Source of the DNA: Dichloromethanomonas sp964477085
GTDB taxonomy: Bacteria; Bacillota; Desulfitobacteriia; Desulfitobacteriales; Syntrophobotulaceae
Direction: 5' to 3'
Assembly: GCA_964477085.1 (NCBI GenBank)
Contig: CAYZDF010000045.1
Span: 1 to 22,968 of the forward strand
Length of the DNA stretch: 22,968 nucleotides
Both the position numbers and the translations under genes were made by a program. Below the pieces are notes generated by a model, which was not told the DNA's origin, did not search any database, and saw nothing but the letters and a program-made list of their open reading frames with translations. Positions within the stretch are counted from its first letter, which is position 1, and every line of letters begins with the position of its first letter. This document shows, piece after piece, positions 8,483-16,863 of the stretch.

Positions 8483-9730
8483 ATGCTGAAAATCAACATC
8501 GTTGGCATTGGGCCTGGAAATGAATTGTCTATGACCAAGGAAGCTTTCCAGGCTATCGCCAGGAGTTCAGTCCTTATCGGCGATAAAAGAGTGTTAACAC
8601 CTTTTATTGACATGGGGAAGTCAATAGTACATTCCAGCAGTGTCCCGGAAATAAAAGATTTTCTGATCACCGAGGGTAAGGATAGTGAAGTATCTATTCT
8701 GGTATCCGGGGATGTTGGATTCTATAGTCTGGCCAAGAGTTTTATGACTGATGATCAAGGCATTGGTCAAGTTAACTTGATCTGTGGCATCAGTTCCCTC
8801 CAGTATTTTTGCTCAAAACTGCACACCGCCTGGGATGATGTTGTGACGGTAAGTCTTCATGGTCGAAATGAAGAATTCATCGACCGGGTTATGAGCCGCC
8901 ATAAAGTTTTCGTCCTTACCGGAGGACAGAATACGCCGGCTAATATCTGCAGAACACTCTGTTCTAATGGCCTTGGAGACCTTGAGGTGAGTGTCGGTGA
9001 AAATCTATCCTACCCCAATGAAAAGATCACAACCGATAAGGCTCGGAACTTGGTGGACAGAACCTTTAGCTCGCTGAGTACGATCATGATCATCAATCAT
9101 GAGGCTAAAATAACAAAAGAGGCTATTACTCAGTCAAAGCAGCGGAAGACTAAGGGAGTAGTTACCCATGGTCTGCCGGATGAACTGTTTTACCGGGGAG
9201 AGGTGCCAATGACGAAGCAGGAGATCAGAGCCATATCTCTTGCCAAGTTGCAGCTCCAAAAGACGGATATAGTATTCGATATCGGAGCGGGCACCGGTTC
9301 TGTGGCGGTGGAGATCGCCCTTCAGGCCGTCGAAGGCAGAGTTTATGCCATTGAAAAAAAACAAGATGCCTTGGAACTAATCAGGCAGAATAAAGAAAAG
9401 TTCGGTACTGACAATCTTTCGCTTATTGTAGCCGATGCTCCGGAGGGTCTTGACGAATTACCGGCTCCCGCTAAGGTTTTTATTGGTGGACATGGCGGAA
9501 ATCTGCAGTCTATCCTGGATACGGTCTTGAACAAGAATCCAGATGTGCGGATTGTGATCAATGCCATAACCCTGGAAACACTTCATGATACGTTAAGCTA
9601 TTTCAGACCAAAGTGTGATATTGGTATTGAAATTGTCAATATCTCGGTTTCGAAAGCTAAAATGCTGGGGCATAGCAATCTGATGATGGCACAAAACCCC
9701 GTTTATATCATTACAGCCCAGCGGGAATAA
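8483..9730 (+). CDS. cbiET: Fused CbiE-CbiT cobalt-precorrin C5,C15-methyltransferase/decarboxylase
   Basis: This 415-residue protein is a fusion of CbiE (about residues 1-205) and CbiT (about 228-415). The CbiE half starts with MLKINIVGIGPGNELSMTKEA and is a tetrapyrrole methylase for C5. The CbiT half starts near residue 230 with GLPDELFYRGEVPMTKQEIR and has the Rossmann SAM motif DIGAGTGSVAVEIA (Asp266 onward). It methylates C15 and decarboxylates the ring C acetate. The fusion resembles CobL of the aerobic pathway, but the gene company is anaerobic. A GGTGG ribosome site lies just before the ATG, and cbiA follows after 32 bp. Confidence 0.95.
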   Translation: MLKINIVGIGPGNELSMTKEAFQAIARSSVLIGDKRVLTPFIDMGKSIVHSSSVPEIKDFLITEGKDSEVSILVSGDVGFYSLAKSFMTDDQGIGQVNLICGISSLQYFCSKLHTAWDDVVTVSLHGRNEEFIDRVMSRHKVFVLTGGQNTPANICRTLCSNGLGDLEVSVGENLSYPNEKITTDKARNLVDRTFSSLSTIMIINHEAKITKEAITQSKQRKTKGVVTHGLPDELFYRGEVPMTKQEIRAISLAKLQLQKTDIVFDIGAGTGSVAVEIALQAVEGRVYAIEKKQDALELIRQNKEKFGTDNLSLIVADAPEGLDELPAPAKVFIGGHGGNLQSILDTVLNKNPDVRIVINAITLETLHDTLSYFRPKCDIGIEIVNISVSKAKMLGHSNLMMAQNPVYIITAQRE

Positions 9731-9762
9731 CCTTTAAAATAATGTGATATTTAGGGTGAAAG

Positions 9763-11142
9763 ATGAAAGCACGCATACCAAGGCTGATGTTCGCTGCCTT
9801 TAACAGCGGCAGTGGTAAAACGACAATTACATGCGCCGTTTTGAAGGTTTTGCTGGAAAAAGGGATAAACCCAGCTGCTTTTAAGTGCGGGCCAGATTTC
9901 ATTGACCCGATGTTTCATTCGGAAATCATCGGAGTCAAATCACGCAACCTGGATTTATTTATGCTCACTGAAGATATTGTAAAATACCTTTTGGCTGTCA
10001 ACGGTAAGGATGCGCAGATCGCTATCCTGGAAGGGGTAATGGGTTACTACGACGGCCTGGGTGCCAATAGCACGATGGCCAGTTCTTATCATCTGGCAGC
10101 GGTGACCGATACGCCCGTAATTCTGGTTGTGAACTGCAAGGGAAGCTCACTGTCCCTGGCAGCGCTGATAAAAGGCTTTGCAGCCTTTCGCTCTGACAGC
10201 AGGATACGAGGGGTTATCCTTAATCATTTATCTTTTGCTTTATACCCTCTCTATAAAGAGATGATCGAGAAAGAAGCTGGAATCGAAGTCCTGGGCTGCT
10301 TTCCATGGGTCCAGGAAAGTACGCTGTCAAGCAGACATTTAGGGCTGATTACGGCCGCCGAAGTAGAAGATCTGCAGGATAAACTGAGGTTACTGGCCCA
10401 GAAGGCCCTTGAGTCCATTGATATGAACAAGCTCCTGGCCATTGCCCATGAAGCATCAGATATCGAATATCAGGACATCCCTATTCAGAAATATGCAGAT
10501 GTCCGCTTAGCCGTAGCCAAAGATCCGGCTTTTTGTTTCTATTACGAAGACAGCTTGGATTTGCTGAAGAGGATGGGGGCACAAATCATTCCCTTTAGTC
10601 CGCTTCAGGATCAAACCTTACCGCTTTGTGACGGACTTCTGCTGGGAGGGGGTTATCCGGAAGTTTATGCCAGGGAATTGTCTGAGAATAAGACCATGCA
10701 TCACAGTATTAAGGACGCACTGAGCGATGGACTCCCCTGCCTGGCAGAGTGCGGAGGATTTATGTACCTTATGGATCAGGTCACGGATCTTAAAGGCAAT
10801 CCATACAGGATGGCTGGTTACCTGAAGGGAGAAGCTTTTATGACGGAGAAACTGAACCGCTTCGGCTATATTCGCTTAGTGTCCCAAACTGATAACCTGC
10901 TTTGTAAAAAAGGTGAAACCATTGGTGCCCATGAGTTTCATTACTCGGATTCAACCGTTAATGGCTGTGGCTTTAAGGCTATTAAACCAGCCAGTGGGAA
11001 AGAGTGGGACTGTATCTATACAGAGAATAATATCTTCGCAGGATATCCTCATATTCATTTGTGGGGAAATATTCAATTTGCCTATTCGTTCATTCAGAAG
11101 TGTAAAGCATATCATGATCACTGTCTTCCTAAGGATAGATGA
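9763..11142 (+). CDS. cbiA: Cobyrinate a,c-diamide synthase CbiA
   Basis: CbiA amidates the a and c acetate side chains of cobyrinic acid using ATP and glutamine. In 459 residues it has an N-terminal dethiobiotin-synthetase-like ATPase domain with P-loop NSGSGKTT (residues 14-21), KCGPDFIDP and EGVMGYYDG. The C-terminal class-I glutamine amidotransferase domain has LLGGGYPEVYA and the nucleophile Cys330 (CLAECGGFMYL). All key elements are present and the length is normal. The ribosome site is a modest AGGGTGA. The stop overlaps the cobU start by 4 nt (ATGA at 11139). The name CobB is also used for this family; CbiA fits the anaerobic context. Confidence 0.95.
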   Translation: MKARIPRLMFAAFNSGSGKTTITCAVLKVLLEKGINPAAFKCGPDFIDPMFHSEIIGVKSRNLDLFMLTEDIVKYLLAVNGKDAQIAILEGVMGYYDGLGANSTMASSYHLAAVTDTPVILVVNCKGSSLSLAALIKGFAAFRSDSRIRGVILNHLSFALYPLYKEMIEKEAGIEVLGCFPWVQESTLSSRHLGLITAAEVEDLQDKLRLLAQKALESIDMNKLLAIAHEASDIEYQDIPIQKYADVRLAVAKDPAFCFYYEDSLDLLKRMGAQIIPFSPLQDQTLPLCDGLLLGGGYPEVYARELSENKTMHHSIKDALSDGLPCLAECGGFMYLMDQVTDLKGNPYRMAGYLKGEAFMTEKLNRFGYIRLVSQTDNLLCKKGETIGAHEFHYSDSTVNGCGFKAIKPASGKEWDCIYTENNIFAGYPHIHLWGNIQFAYSFIQKCKAYHDHCLPKDR

Positions 11143-11714
11143 TATTAGCAGGTGATAAGTTGCTTATTTTAATTACCGGTGGAGTGGCCAGCGGAAAATC
11201 TGAACTGGCAGAAAAGATGGCAATAGGACTAAGTAATGGTACATCCGCTTATCTTGCTACCATGCTCCCTCATGATGATGAAGGCAGACTGCGCGTGGAG
11301 AAACATAAGAGGATACGGGAGGGTAAGGGCTTTGATACTCATGAGATTCCTTATCGGCTAAGCAGTAAGGTGGAGATGTTTAAGGGCTATGATACCGTCT
11401 TGTTGGAATGTATGTCTAACCTTATTCTCAATGAAATGTGTGCGGCCCAGAGGACGGATACGGAAGTTATGCGTATCATCCCTGAGGAAATTAAGATGTT
11501 GAAACAACAGGTAAAAAATCTGGTGATTGTATCAGGCGCTGTTTTTTTAGATCTTAGCGCTTATGATCAATTCACCCTGGATTATGTTCAAACGTTGAGT
11601 CAAATCAACAATCGGTTAGCCGGCATCGCTGATGTTATGATCGAAGTTGTCTGTTCCATTCCCATCATTCATAAAGGAAAAAAGGAGATCTTAATGAATG
11701 AAAATCTTTTTTGA
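11139..11714 (+). CDS. cobU: CobU-type adenosylcobinamide kinase/guanylyltransferase, copy 1 (diverged C-terminal motif)
   Basis: CobU phosphorylates adenosylcobinamide and transfers GMP to it, giving AdoCbi-GDP for CobS. This 191-residue copy keeps the P-loop GGVASGKS (residues 14-21), the presumed GMP-accepting His56 in the EKHKRIREGKG stretch, and LLECMSNLILNE (88-99). The family's usual NEVGxGIVP motif is replaced by SGAVFLDLS (132-140), although the tail (QINNRLAGIADV, SIPIIHKG) still aligns. The ATG at 11139 overlaps cbiA. A TTG at 11160, behind AGGTG at 11150-11154, would give a 184-residue protein starting right at the P-loop strand and is a serious alternative. The 3' end overlaps cobS by 17 nt. 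See the second CobU-like gene at 12468. Confidence 0.85.
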   Translation: MILAGDKLLILITGGVASGKSELAEKMAIGLSNGTSAYLATMLPHDDEGRLRVEKHKRIREGKGFDTHEIPYRLSSKVEMFKGYDTVLLECMSNLILNEMCAAQRTDTEVMRIIPEEIKMLKQQVKNLVIVSGAVFLDLSAYDQFTLDYVQTLSQINNRLAGIADVMIEVVCSIPIIHKGKKEILMNENLF

Positions 11715-12471
11715 ATCGATCATCGCAGCATTGGCGATGTATACGAAGATTCCGATGCCGGCTATTACCTGGAATCATGATAATATGCGTTATTCTCTTC
11801 TCGTTATCCCTTGGATTGGTGCGGTCATTTCAAGCTTGCTTTATGCCTTGCTGAGTATTTCCCGTGGTTTGGATTTAAGTCCTGTTTTCTTCGCTTCGCT
11901 GGCAGTGGCTATACCGGTCGTGATAACGGGCGGAATACATCTGGACGGTTTCTGCGATACAACGGATGCGCTTTCTTCCCATCAAGATAGAGAAGAAAAA
12001 TTACGTATCATGAAAGATCCTCAGGTGGGAGCCTTTGCGGTAATTTACACCGTAATCGTTTTACTGCTTCAATTTGGGGCCTGGCATCAGCTGTATTCTA
12101 CTCAGAATCATCTTCTGTTGGTTCCGGTATCTTTTGTTCTTTCCCGTATCCTGACTGCTTTGGCAGTTATTGTTTTCCCCTGTGCCAAAACCTCCGGCTT
12201 AGCGTCGTCATTTGCGGATTATGCCAACAAAGGGGCCGTCAAGATATGCCTGATTGCTTATTTGCTTAGCGTCTCTGCTGGCATCATTATTTATCATCCT
12301 CTCGGAGGTGGAGTAGTCGTTGCAGTCGCCCTGCTTGCATTCCTTTGGTTTTATACAATCATTAAAGATAAGTTTGGCGGGATAACCGGTGATCTAGCAG
12401 GTTTCTATCTTATTGTATGTGAAACAGGAGTATTGCTGACGTTGGCAGTACTAGGGGGGATGCTGAAATGA
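11698..12471 (+). CDS. cobS: Adenosylcobinamide-GDP ribazoletransferase (cobalamin synthase)
   Basis: CobS joins AdoCbi-GDP with alpha-ribazole (phosphate), the final assembly of the cobalamin nucleotide loop, in the cytoplasmic membrane. The 257-residue protein is very hydrophobic, with around six likely membrane segments. It carries the signature GGIHLDGFCDTTD (78-90) and MKDPQVGAFA (105-114), whose acidic residues are thought to bind the metal and nucleotide. AAAGGAG at 11681-11687 supports the start. It overlaps cobU by 17 nt upstream and the second CobU-like gene by 4 nt downstream, so it is sandwiched between the two CobU paralogues. Confidence 0.95.
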   Translation: MKIFFESIIAALAMYTKIPMPAITWNHDNMRYSLLVIPWIGAVISSLLYALLSISRGLDLSPVFFASLAVAIPVVITGGIHLDGFCDTTDALSSHQDREEKLRIMKDPQVGAFAVIYTVIVLLLQFGAWHQLYSTQNHLLLVPVSFVLSRILTALAVIVFPCAKTSGLASSFADYANKGAVKICLIAYLLSVSAGIIIYHPLGGGVVVAVALLAFLWFYTIIKDKFGGITGDLAGFYLIVCETGVLLTLAVLGGMLK

Positions 12472-12869
12472 TTTTTATTATCGGAGGCAATAGTCAGGGA
12501 AAGCTTGAGTTTGCCAGAAATCTCTTGGGAATTGATGGTGATCAACAGATCACGGATGGTGCTTCCTGTGATTTGACTGAGGCCTTTACCAGACCGATAC
12601 TTAATCGGCTGCATATACTCATCAAGAGACTGAAAGCGGAGGAATATGATCTTAATCAGTTTATTGAGCAAGGAATTGATCAAAACCCCCAGGTTACCAT
12701 TATCTGTGATGAATTAAGTACGGGAGTAATCCCCCTTTCCAAAGAGGATAGGGAACTCCAGGAATTAGTCGGCCGAATTCAATGTACGATTGCCAAGAGG
12801 GCAGGGCAAGTATACAGGGTATATTGCTCTATACCTGTTTTAATCAAGGGAGATGAACATGCTTTATAA
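12468..12869 (+). CDS. Short CobU-like protein, copy 2 (degenerate P-loop, kept guanylyltransferase-side motif)
   Basis: This 133-residue protein resembles the two ends of CobU without the middle. The N-terminus IIGGNSQGKLEFA keeps the glycines and Lys12 of the P-loop but has Leu in place of the following Ser/Thr. About 50 residues that in CobU carry the GMP-accepting histidine are absent. The C-terminal part DELSTGVIP (81-89), followed by LVGRIQCTIAKRAGQVY and SIPVLIKG, matches the CobU NEVGxGIVP region that copy 1 has lost. It overlaps cobS by 4 nt and cobC by 17 nt, so it is probably translated rather than a decayed fragment. It may be an accessory or partner subunit of copy 1. A role on its own is doubtful. 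Confidence 0.75.
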   Translation: MIFIIGGNSQGKLEFARNLLGIDGDQQITDGASCDLTEAFTRPILNRLHILIKRLKAEEYDLNQFIEQGIDQNPQVTIICDELSTGVIPLSKEDRELQELVGRIQCTIAKRAGQVYRVYCSIPVLIKGDEHAL

Positions 12870-13461
12870 CATCATTCTGATCAGACATGGGAAAACGGCA
12901 GGGAATCTGCGACATGAATATGTTGGTGCAACTGATCAGCCCCTGTGCCGAGAAGGGATTGATGAAGTAGTATCATACAAAAGCTCTTCACGCTATCCAA
13001 AGGTCGATCATGTTTTTGTCAGTCCCATGCAGCGCTGTCTACAGACCATGAAACTCATCTATGGAGATATTGCGCACTCGGTTATCCCTGAATTAAAAGA
13101 ATGTGATTTTGGATTATTTGAGGGTAAGACCCATCAGGAATTAGAAGATACGCTCTATTATCAAAAATGGGTGGCTGATGGTGCGACAGGTCACATTCCC
13201 GGCGGGGAAGATACAGAAGCCTTCAAAGAACGGTGTTGTCAAGGGTTTCAAGAGGTTGTTGACTATATATTAACCCACAACATTATCAATAGTGCCTTGA
13301 TTGTCCATGGCGGAACGATTATGTCTATTCTGGACAGATATTCTGGAGAAAAACAGGATTTTTTCCACTGGCAAACCCAAAATGGCTGCGGTTTTAAACT
13401 GGTGATAGATAAAGATTTTTGGTTAAAGACGAAGGAATTATTTAAGTTTGATAAGGTCTAA
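12853..13461 (+). CDS. cobC: Histidine-phosphatase family protein, probable alpha-ribazole phosphatase CobC
   Basis: CobC removes the 5' phosphate from alpha-ribazole-5'-phosphate or from adenosylcobalamin-5'-phosphate in nucleotide-loop assembly. The 202-residue protein starts with IILIRHGKTAGN, in which His10 is the phosphate-accepting residue. It has the substrate-loop signature YVGATDQPLCREG, ECDFGLFEGKTHQELE and the second catalytic histidine in ALIVHGGTIMS. These match the phosphoglycerate-mutase-like histidine phosphatases, which include many broad phosphatases. The CobC assignment rests on its position overlapping the CobU-like gene and preceding cbiB. Length is typical. Confidence 0.88.
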   Translation: MNMLYNIILIRHGKTAGNLRHEYVGATDQPLCREGIDEVVSYKSSSRYPKVDHVFVSPMQRCLQTMKLIYGDIAHSVIPELKECDFGLFEGKTHQELEDTLYYQKWVADGATGHIPGGEDTEAFKERCCQGFQEVVDYILTHNIINSALIVHGGTIMSILDRYSGEKQDFFHWQTQNGCGFKLVIDKDFWLKTKELFKFDKV

Positions 13462-13505
13462 GCATTATAGTAGCCAATAGACAAGTATCGGAGAATTTGT
13501 GCTGT

Positions 13506-14471
13506 ATGATAACTCTCTATGCCCTAACAACAGGTTATATACTTGATTTAATCTTCGGGGATCCGGAGGGGATTCCGCATCCCATTCGGTTAATCGGGTA
13601 TCTGATTAACCGTGGAGAGAAGATCCTGCAGCGAATCAGCTGTCAAACGCCGACAAGACAATTTGTTTCCGGTGCAGGCCTGACACTGGTTGTTCTTTGT
13701 TTATCATTTTTTGTTCCCTTTATGATCTTGCAATGGGCAGGCCGTATTCATCCGGTTTTGCTGTATGTTTTGGAGAGTTTGATGTGTTTTCAAATCCTGG
13801 CGACTCGATCGCTTAAGACTGAAAGTATGAAAGTCTATGAGGAGCTTAAGCAGGGAAGGCTCCCCGAAGCCAGAAAGGCTCTATCTCGGATTGTTGGTCG
13901 GGATACAGAGAACTTAAGCGTAGAACAAGTAACCAAAGGAGCTGTGGAAACCGTAGCGGAGAATTTAGCGGATGGGGTTATTGCCCCCATGGTCTTTATA
14001 CTAGTAGGCGGAGCGCCTTTGGGCTTTCTCTATAAAGCTATCAATACGCTTGATTCGATGATCGGATATAAGAATGATCAATACCTGTATTTTGGCCGAT
14101 TTGCCGCTAAGCTTGATGATCTGGCCAACTATATCCCGGCCCGGATTTCAGCCTGCCTGATGATTATTGCGGCTTGGTTCTTAGGTTATGATTATAAGGA
14201 GTCTATCCGAATCTACTTGCGGGATCGATCTAATCACTTAAGCCCTAATTCTGCCCATACTGAAGCAGTCTGCGCCGGGGCTCTCAATATTCAGCTCGCA
14301 GGCAGCAGCTATTATTTTGGTCAACTGGTCGTAAAACCAACCATCGGTGATAAGACAAGAGAAACCAGCATTGACGATATCAAGAAAAGCAACCACTTGC
14401 TTTATGTAACTTCTTTGTTGGGTCTTATTGTCGGAATAACCCTGAGATTTTTCATTGTAACCCCAAAATAA
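13506..14471 (+). CDS. cbiB: Adenosylcobinamide-phosphate synthase CbiB
   Basis: CbiB is a membrane enzyme that attaches (R)-1-amino-2-propanol phosphate to adenosylcobyric acid. The 321-residue protein has the expected LDLIFGDPEGIPHPIRLIG near the N-terminus, ETVAENLADGVIAPM, KAINTLDSMIGYKN and LDDLANYIPARISACLM, plus several hydrophobic membrane segments. I prefer the ATG at 13506. A TTG at 13497 in frame would add three residues, but it sits only 3 bp from the GGAG at 13490-13493, whereas 13506 is 12 bp away, so neither spacing is ideal. Its aminopropanol substrate comes from CobD encoded next. Confidence 0.95.
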   Translation: MITLYALTTGYILDLIFGDPEGIPHPIRLIGYLINRGEKILQRISCQTPTRQFVSGAGLTLVVLCLSFFVPFMILQWAGRIHPVLLYVLESLMCFQILATRSLKTESMKVYEELKQGRLPEARKALSRIVGRDTENLSVEQVTKGAVETVAENLADGVIAPMVFILVGGAPLGFLYKAINTLDSMIGYKNDQYLYFGRFAAKLDDLANYIPARISACLMIIAAWFLGYDYKESIRIYLRDRSNHLSPNSAHTEAVCAGALNIQLAGSSYYFGQLVVKPTIGDKTRETSIDDIKKSNHLLYVTSLLGLIVGITLRFFIVTPK

Positions 14472-14531
14472 GACATAGAAGTTTATCCTTACATATGTTT
14501 GATTACTCTTTAGGGATACAGGTGAGAATAG

Positions 14532-15593
14532 ATGTATGAATATGTTCATGGTGGAGATATCTACGCACTCCAAAAATCAATAAAAGAAACAATCCTTGAT
14601 TTTTCGGTAAACGTCAACCCCTTGGGTCTTCCGTCAGAGGTCAAGCGGGTCCTTGCTGAAGCTGTCTCTGATTGTGAAACGTATCCTGATCCATTTTGCA
14701 GGGAACTCACCGCGGCCCTGGGAGAATACGAAAATACACAGCCCGATTTTATTTTGTGCGGAAACGGAGCATCTGATATCATCTTTCGTCTGGCCTTAGC
14801 TTTAAAACCCAAAAAAGCACTGCTCTGTGCTCCTACATTTGCTGACTATGAAAAAGCTTTAAAAACAGTGGACTGCGAGGTCAATTACTATTATCTTTCA
14901 GAAAGAGTCGATTTCGATTTAGGGATGGATTTTCTCGATTTGATCACTCCCGAGATCGATATCATCTATCTTTGCAATCCCAATAACCCAACCGGACAAC
15001 TGTGTCCTCAATCTCTGATGCAGGATGTGATTAAGCGGTGTAAAGAAACGGGTACAACGGTGATGGTAGATGAGTGCTTCTTAGACTTTACAGATGACAC
15101 TCAAGCCTATTCAGCCCAAGCGCTGCTCCATTCGTACCCTAATCTGGTGATCCTTAAGGCTTTTACTAAAGTTTACGCCATGGCTGGGATCAGGCTTGGT
15201 TATTGTATCACTTCCAATACAGGTCTAATAGACAAAATGAGGGCTTGCGGGCAGGACTGGGGGGTATCGAGTCTGGCCCAGGCTGCAGGAATTACGGCAT
15301 TAAAACAAATGGATTATATACAAGAGACAAAACGTCTGATTAGAGAAGAAAGAGAATATCTGATTCGTGAATTGAGCCAATTCAAGATCAAGGTGTATGG
15401 CTCCAAAGCCAATTATATTTTCTTTCGAGCACAGGGTGTAGCGGACTTGGATAAAAGACTCTTAGCCAGAGGGATCTATATCCGATCATGTCGTAATTAC
15501 GTTAACTTGGATAGCAGGTATTATCGGCTTGCGGTACGCAAACACAGCGATAACCTCAAGCTCATTCAGGCCCTGAAGGAAGTGATGGGATGA
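14532..15593 (+). CDS. cobD: L-threonine-O-3-phosphate decarboxylase CobD
   Basis: CobD is a PLP enzyme of the class-I aminotransferase fold that decarboxylates L-threonine phosphate to (R)-1-amino-2-propanol phosphate for CbiB. The 353-residue protein shows VHGGDIY and LDFSVNVNPLGLP at the N-terminus, YPDPFCREL, CNPNNPTGQLCP, and the PLP lysine Lys213 in FTKVYAMAGIRLGY. The similarity to histidinol-phosphate aminotransferase is a known source of misannotation. Placement directly after cbiB and the SVNVNP-type start favour CobD. An AGGTGAGA ribosome site precedes the ATG. It overlaps the next gene by 4 nt (ATGA). Confidence 0.92.
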   Translation: MYEYVHGGDIYALQKSIKETILDFSVNVNPLGLPSEVKRVLAEAVSDCETYPDPFCRELTAALGEYENTQPDFILCGNGASDIIFRLALALKPKKALLCAPTFADYEKALKTVDCEVNYYYLSERVDFDLGMDFLDLITPEIDIIYLCNPNNPTGQLCPQSLMQDVIKRCKETGTTVMVDECFLDFTDDTQAYSAQALLHSYPNLVILKAFTKVYAMAGIRLGYCITSNTGLIDKMRACGQDWGVSSLAQAAGITALKQMDYIQETKRLIREEREYLIRELSQFKIKVYGSKANYIFFRAQGVADLDKRLLARGIYIRSCRNYVNLDSRYYRLAVRKHSDNLKLIQALKEVMG

Positions 15594-16723
15594 AAACGAT
15601 GATGATTATCGCTGACGGCCTGGCTGATGAACCCATACCAGAATTGGATGATCAAACTACTTATGAGTATGCTCGACACGACAACCTTGACCGGTTAGCC
15701 TCGGAAGGGGTTTCGGGATATTTTAACCCATGTCCGTGCGGACACCTTCCCGAAAGTATGAATTGTATCCTGAATCTCTTAGGTGTACCGGGGGAGCGCT
15801 TCCCCGGAAGCAGGGCCGTCCTTGAGCTGTTGGCACATGGAAGAGAGCTTCAAGCCGAGGAAGTTGTTCTGCGCTGTAATCTGGTCAGGGTTGAAGATAA
15901 TAAGTTAGTTTCTTTTAATGGTGGTTCTTTAAATATCCGGGAGATGCAGAAAGCCTCAGAGCAAGCGGGGGGATTTGAGTCAGCCATTGATTTTATCCAT
16001 CTATCCGGATACAGGAACTTGCTCGTGATGGATAAGAGAGATTTTGATTGTCTGGACTGCAGAACCTATCCCCCGCATGAATATCTGGGACATCGTATTG
16101 AAGAACTGGTTGGAGATATTTGCGGATCATCTCAGGTTCTGGCTCGGTTTTTGGAAAAGGAAAAGAGTCAATTGGAGTGGAAGGCGAAAGATGGCCAAAA
16201 GGTTCACTACCTTTTCTACCCGTGGGGAATATCAACAAGCCATCAGTTGCCATTGTTCAAAGATCTATATGGTATTGATGGGGCAGTTGTATGTGGGGCG
16301 GAGATCGTTAAAGGGATAGGGATGGCTTTAGGTTTAAATGTCCCTGAGTATGAAGGATTTACTTCAGACACGGATACCAATTTATTTTTAAAAGCTCAAA
16401 TAGCCTGTTCTTTGCTTAATGAATATGATTTTGTGTTAGTTCACATTAATGGACTGGATGAAGCCTCTCATCGCTATGAGGTGGAAGGTAAGACACGTTT
16501 TTTGGAGAAAATCGATGCAGAATTCATCCATCCTCTGATTGAAAGCGTTGAAGATACAACGAATCTTTTTATCTGCGCTGATCATGCGACAAGTCCCATA
16601 CTCGGGAAACATTCGGCTATCGATGTACCCTACATCATACGAAGCCCCAAGATACGAGACAGGGGAAAGGTTGAATCAATGAACCCCTCCGATATTCTTG
16701 GGTATCTTCTTAAAGGTATATAA
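15590..16723 (+). CDS. ApgM-like phosphoglycerate mutase/phosphotransferase of the alkaline phosphatase superfamily
   Basis: This 377-residue protein belongs to the archaeal-type, cofactor-independent phosphoglycerate mutase-like group. Candidate metal ligands and nucleophile are Asp9 (IADGLAD), Ser56 (LPESMNC), Asp290 and His294 (DEASH), Asp331 and His332 (ADHATS) and His341 (GKHS), so the binuclear metal site looks intact. The segment from residue 72 (PGSRAVLELLAHG) through LRCNLVRVED also fits the family. Members of this superfamily have been proposed as homoserine kinases or act as phosphoglycerate mutases. The gene overlaps cobD by 4 nt, and CobD needs threonine phosphate, so I infer it may phosphorylate threonine or otherwise handle a phosphate group in the cobalamin pathway. 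That function is not proven by sequence. Confidence 0.8.
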   Translation: MKTMMIIADGLADEPIPELDDQTTYEYARHDNLDRLASEGVSGYFNPCPCGHLPESMNCILNLLGVPGERFPGSRAVLELLAHGRELQAEEVVLRCNLVRVEDNKLVSFNGGSLNIREMQKASEQAGGFESAIDFIHLSGYRNLLVMDKRDFDCLDCRTYPPHEYLGHRIEELVGDICGSSQVLARFLEKEKSQLEWKAKDGQKVHYLFYPWGISTSHQLPLFKDLYGIDGAVVCGAEIVKGIGMALGLNVPEYEGFTSDTDTNLFLKAQIACSLLNEYDFVLVHINGLDEASHRYEVEGKTRFLEKIDAEFIHPLIESVEDTTNLFICADHATSPILGKHSAIDVPYIIRSPKIRDRGKVESMNPSDILGYLLKGI

Positions 16724-16863
16724 CATTGACGACAGTAATATTTAAACAAGGCAAAAATGTATATAACCAGGCATAAATAAATAACTTTTCTAGATAAACT
16801 CAATAAAAAGGTTTCTTATACGAAATTCGATTTTTATCCTTGTGTAAAAGGAGAACTAGGAGT

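Noticed and set aside
12468..12869. The short CobU-like gene as a decayed pseudogene
   Set aside because: It has no internal stop, overlaps both neighbours in the compact way seen across the operon, and keeps a conserved C-terminal motif, so treating it as a functional short gene is better supported.
16724..16863. Promoter upstream of cobQ using TTGACG at 16726
   Set aside because: No acceptable -10 hexamer lies 16-18 bp downstream, although the gap is AT-rich.
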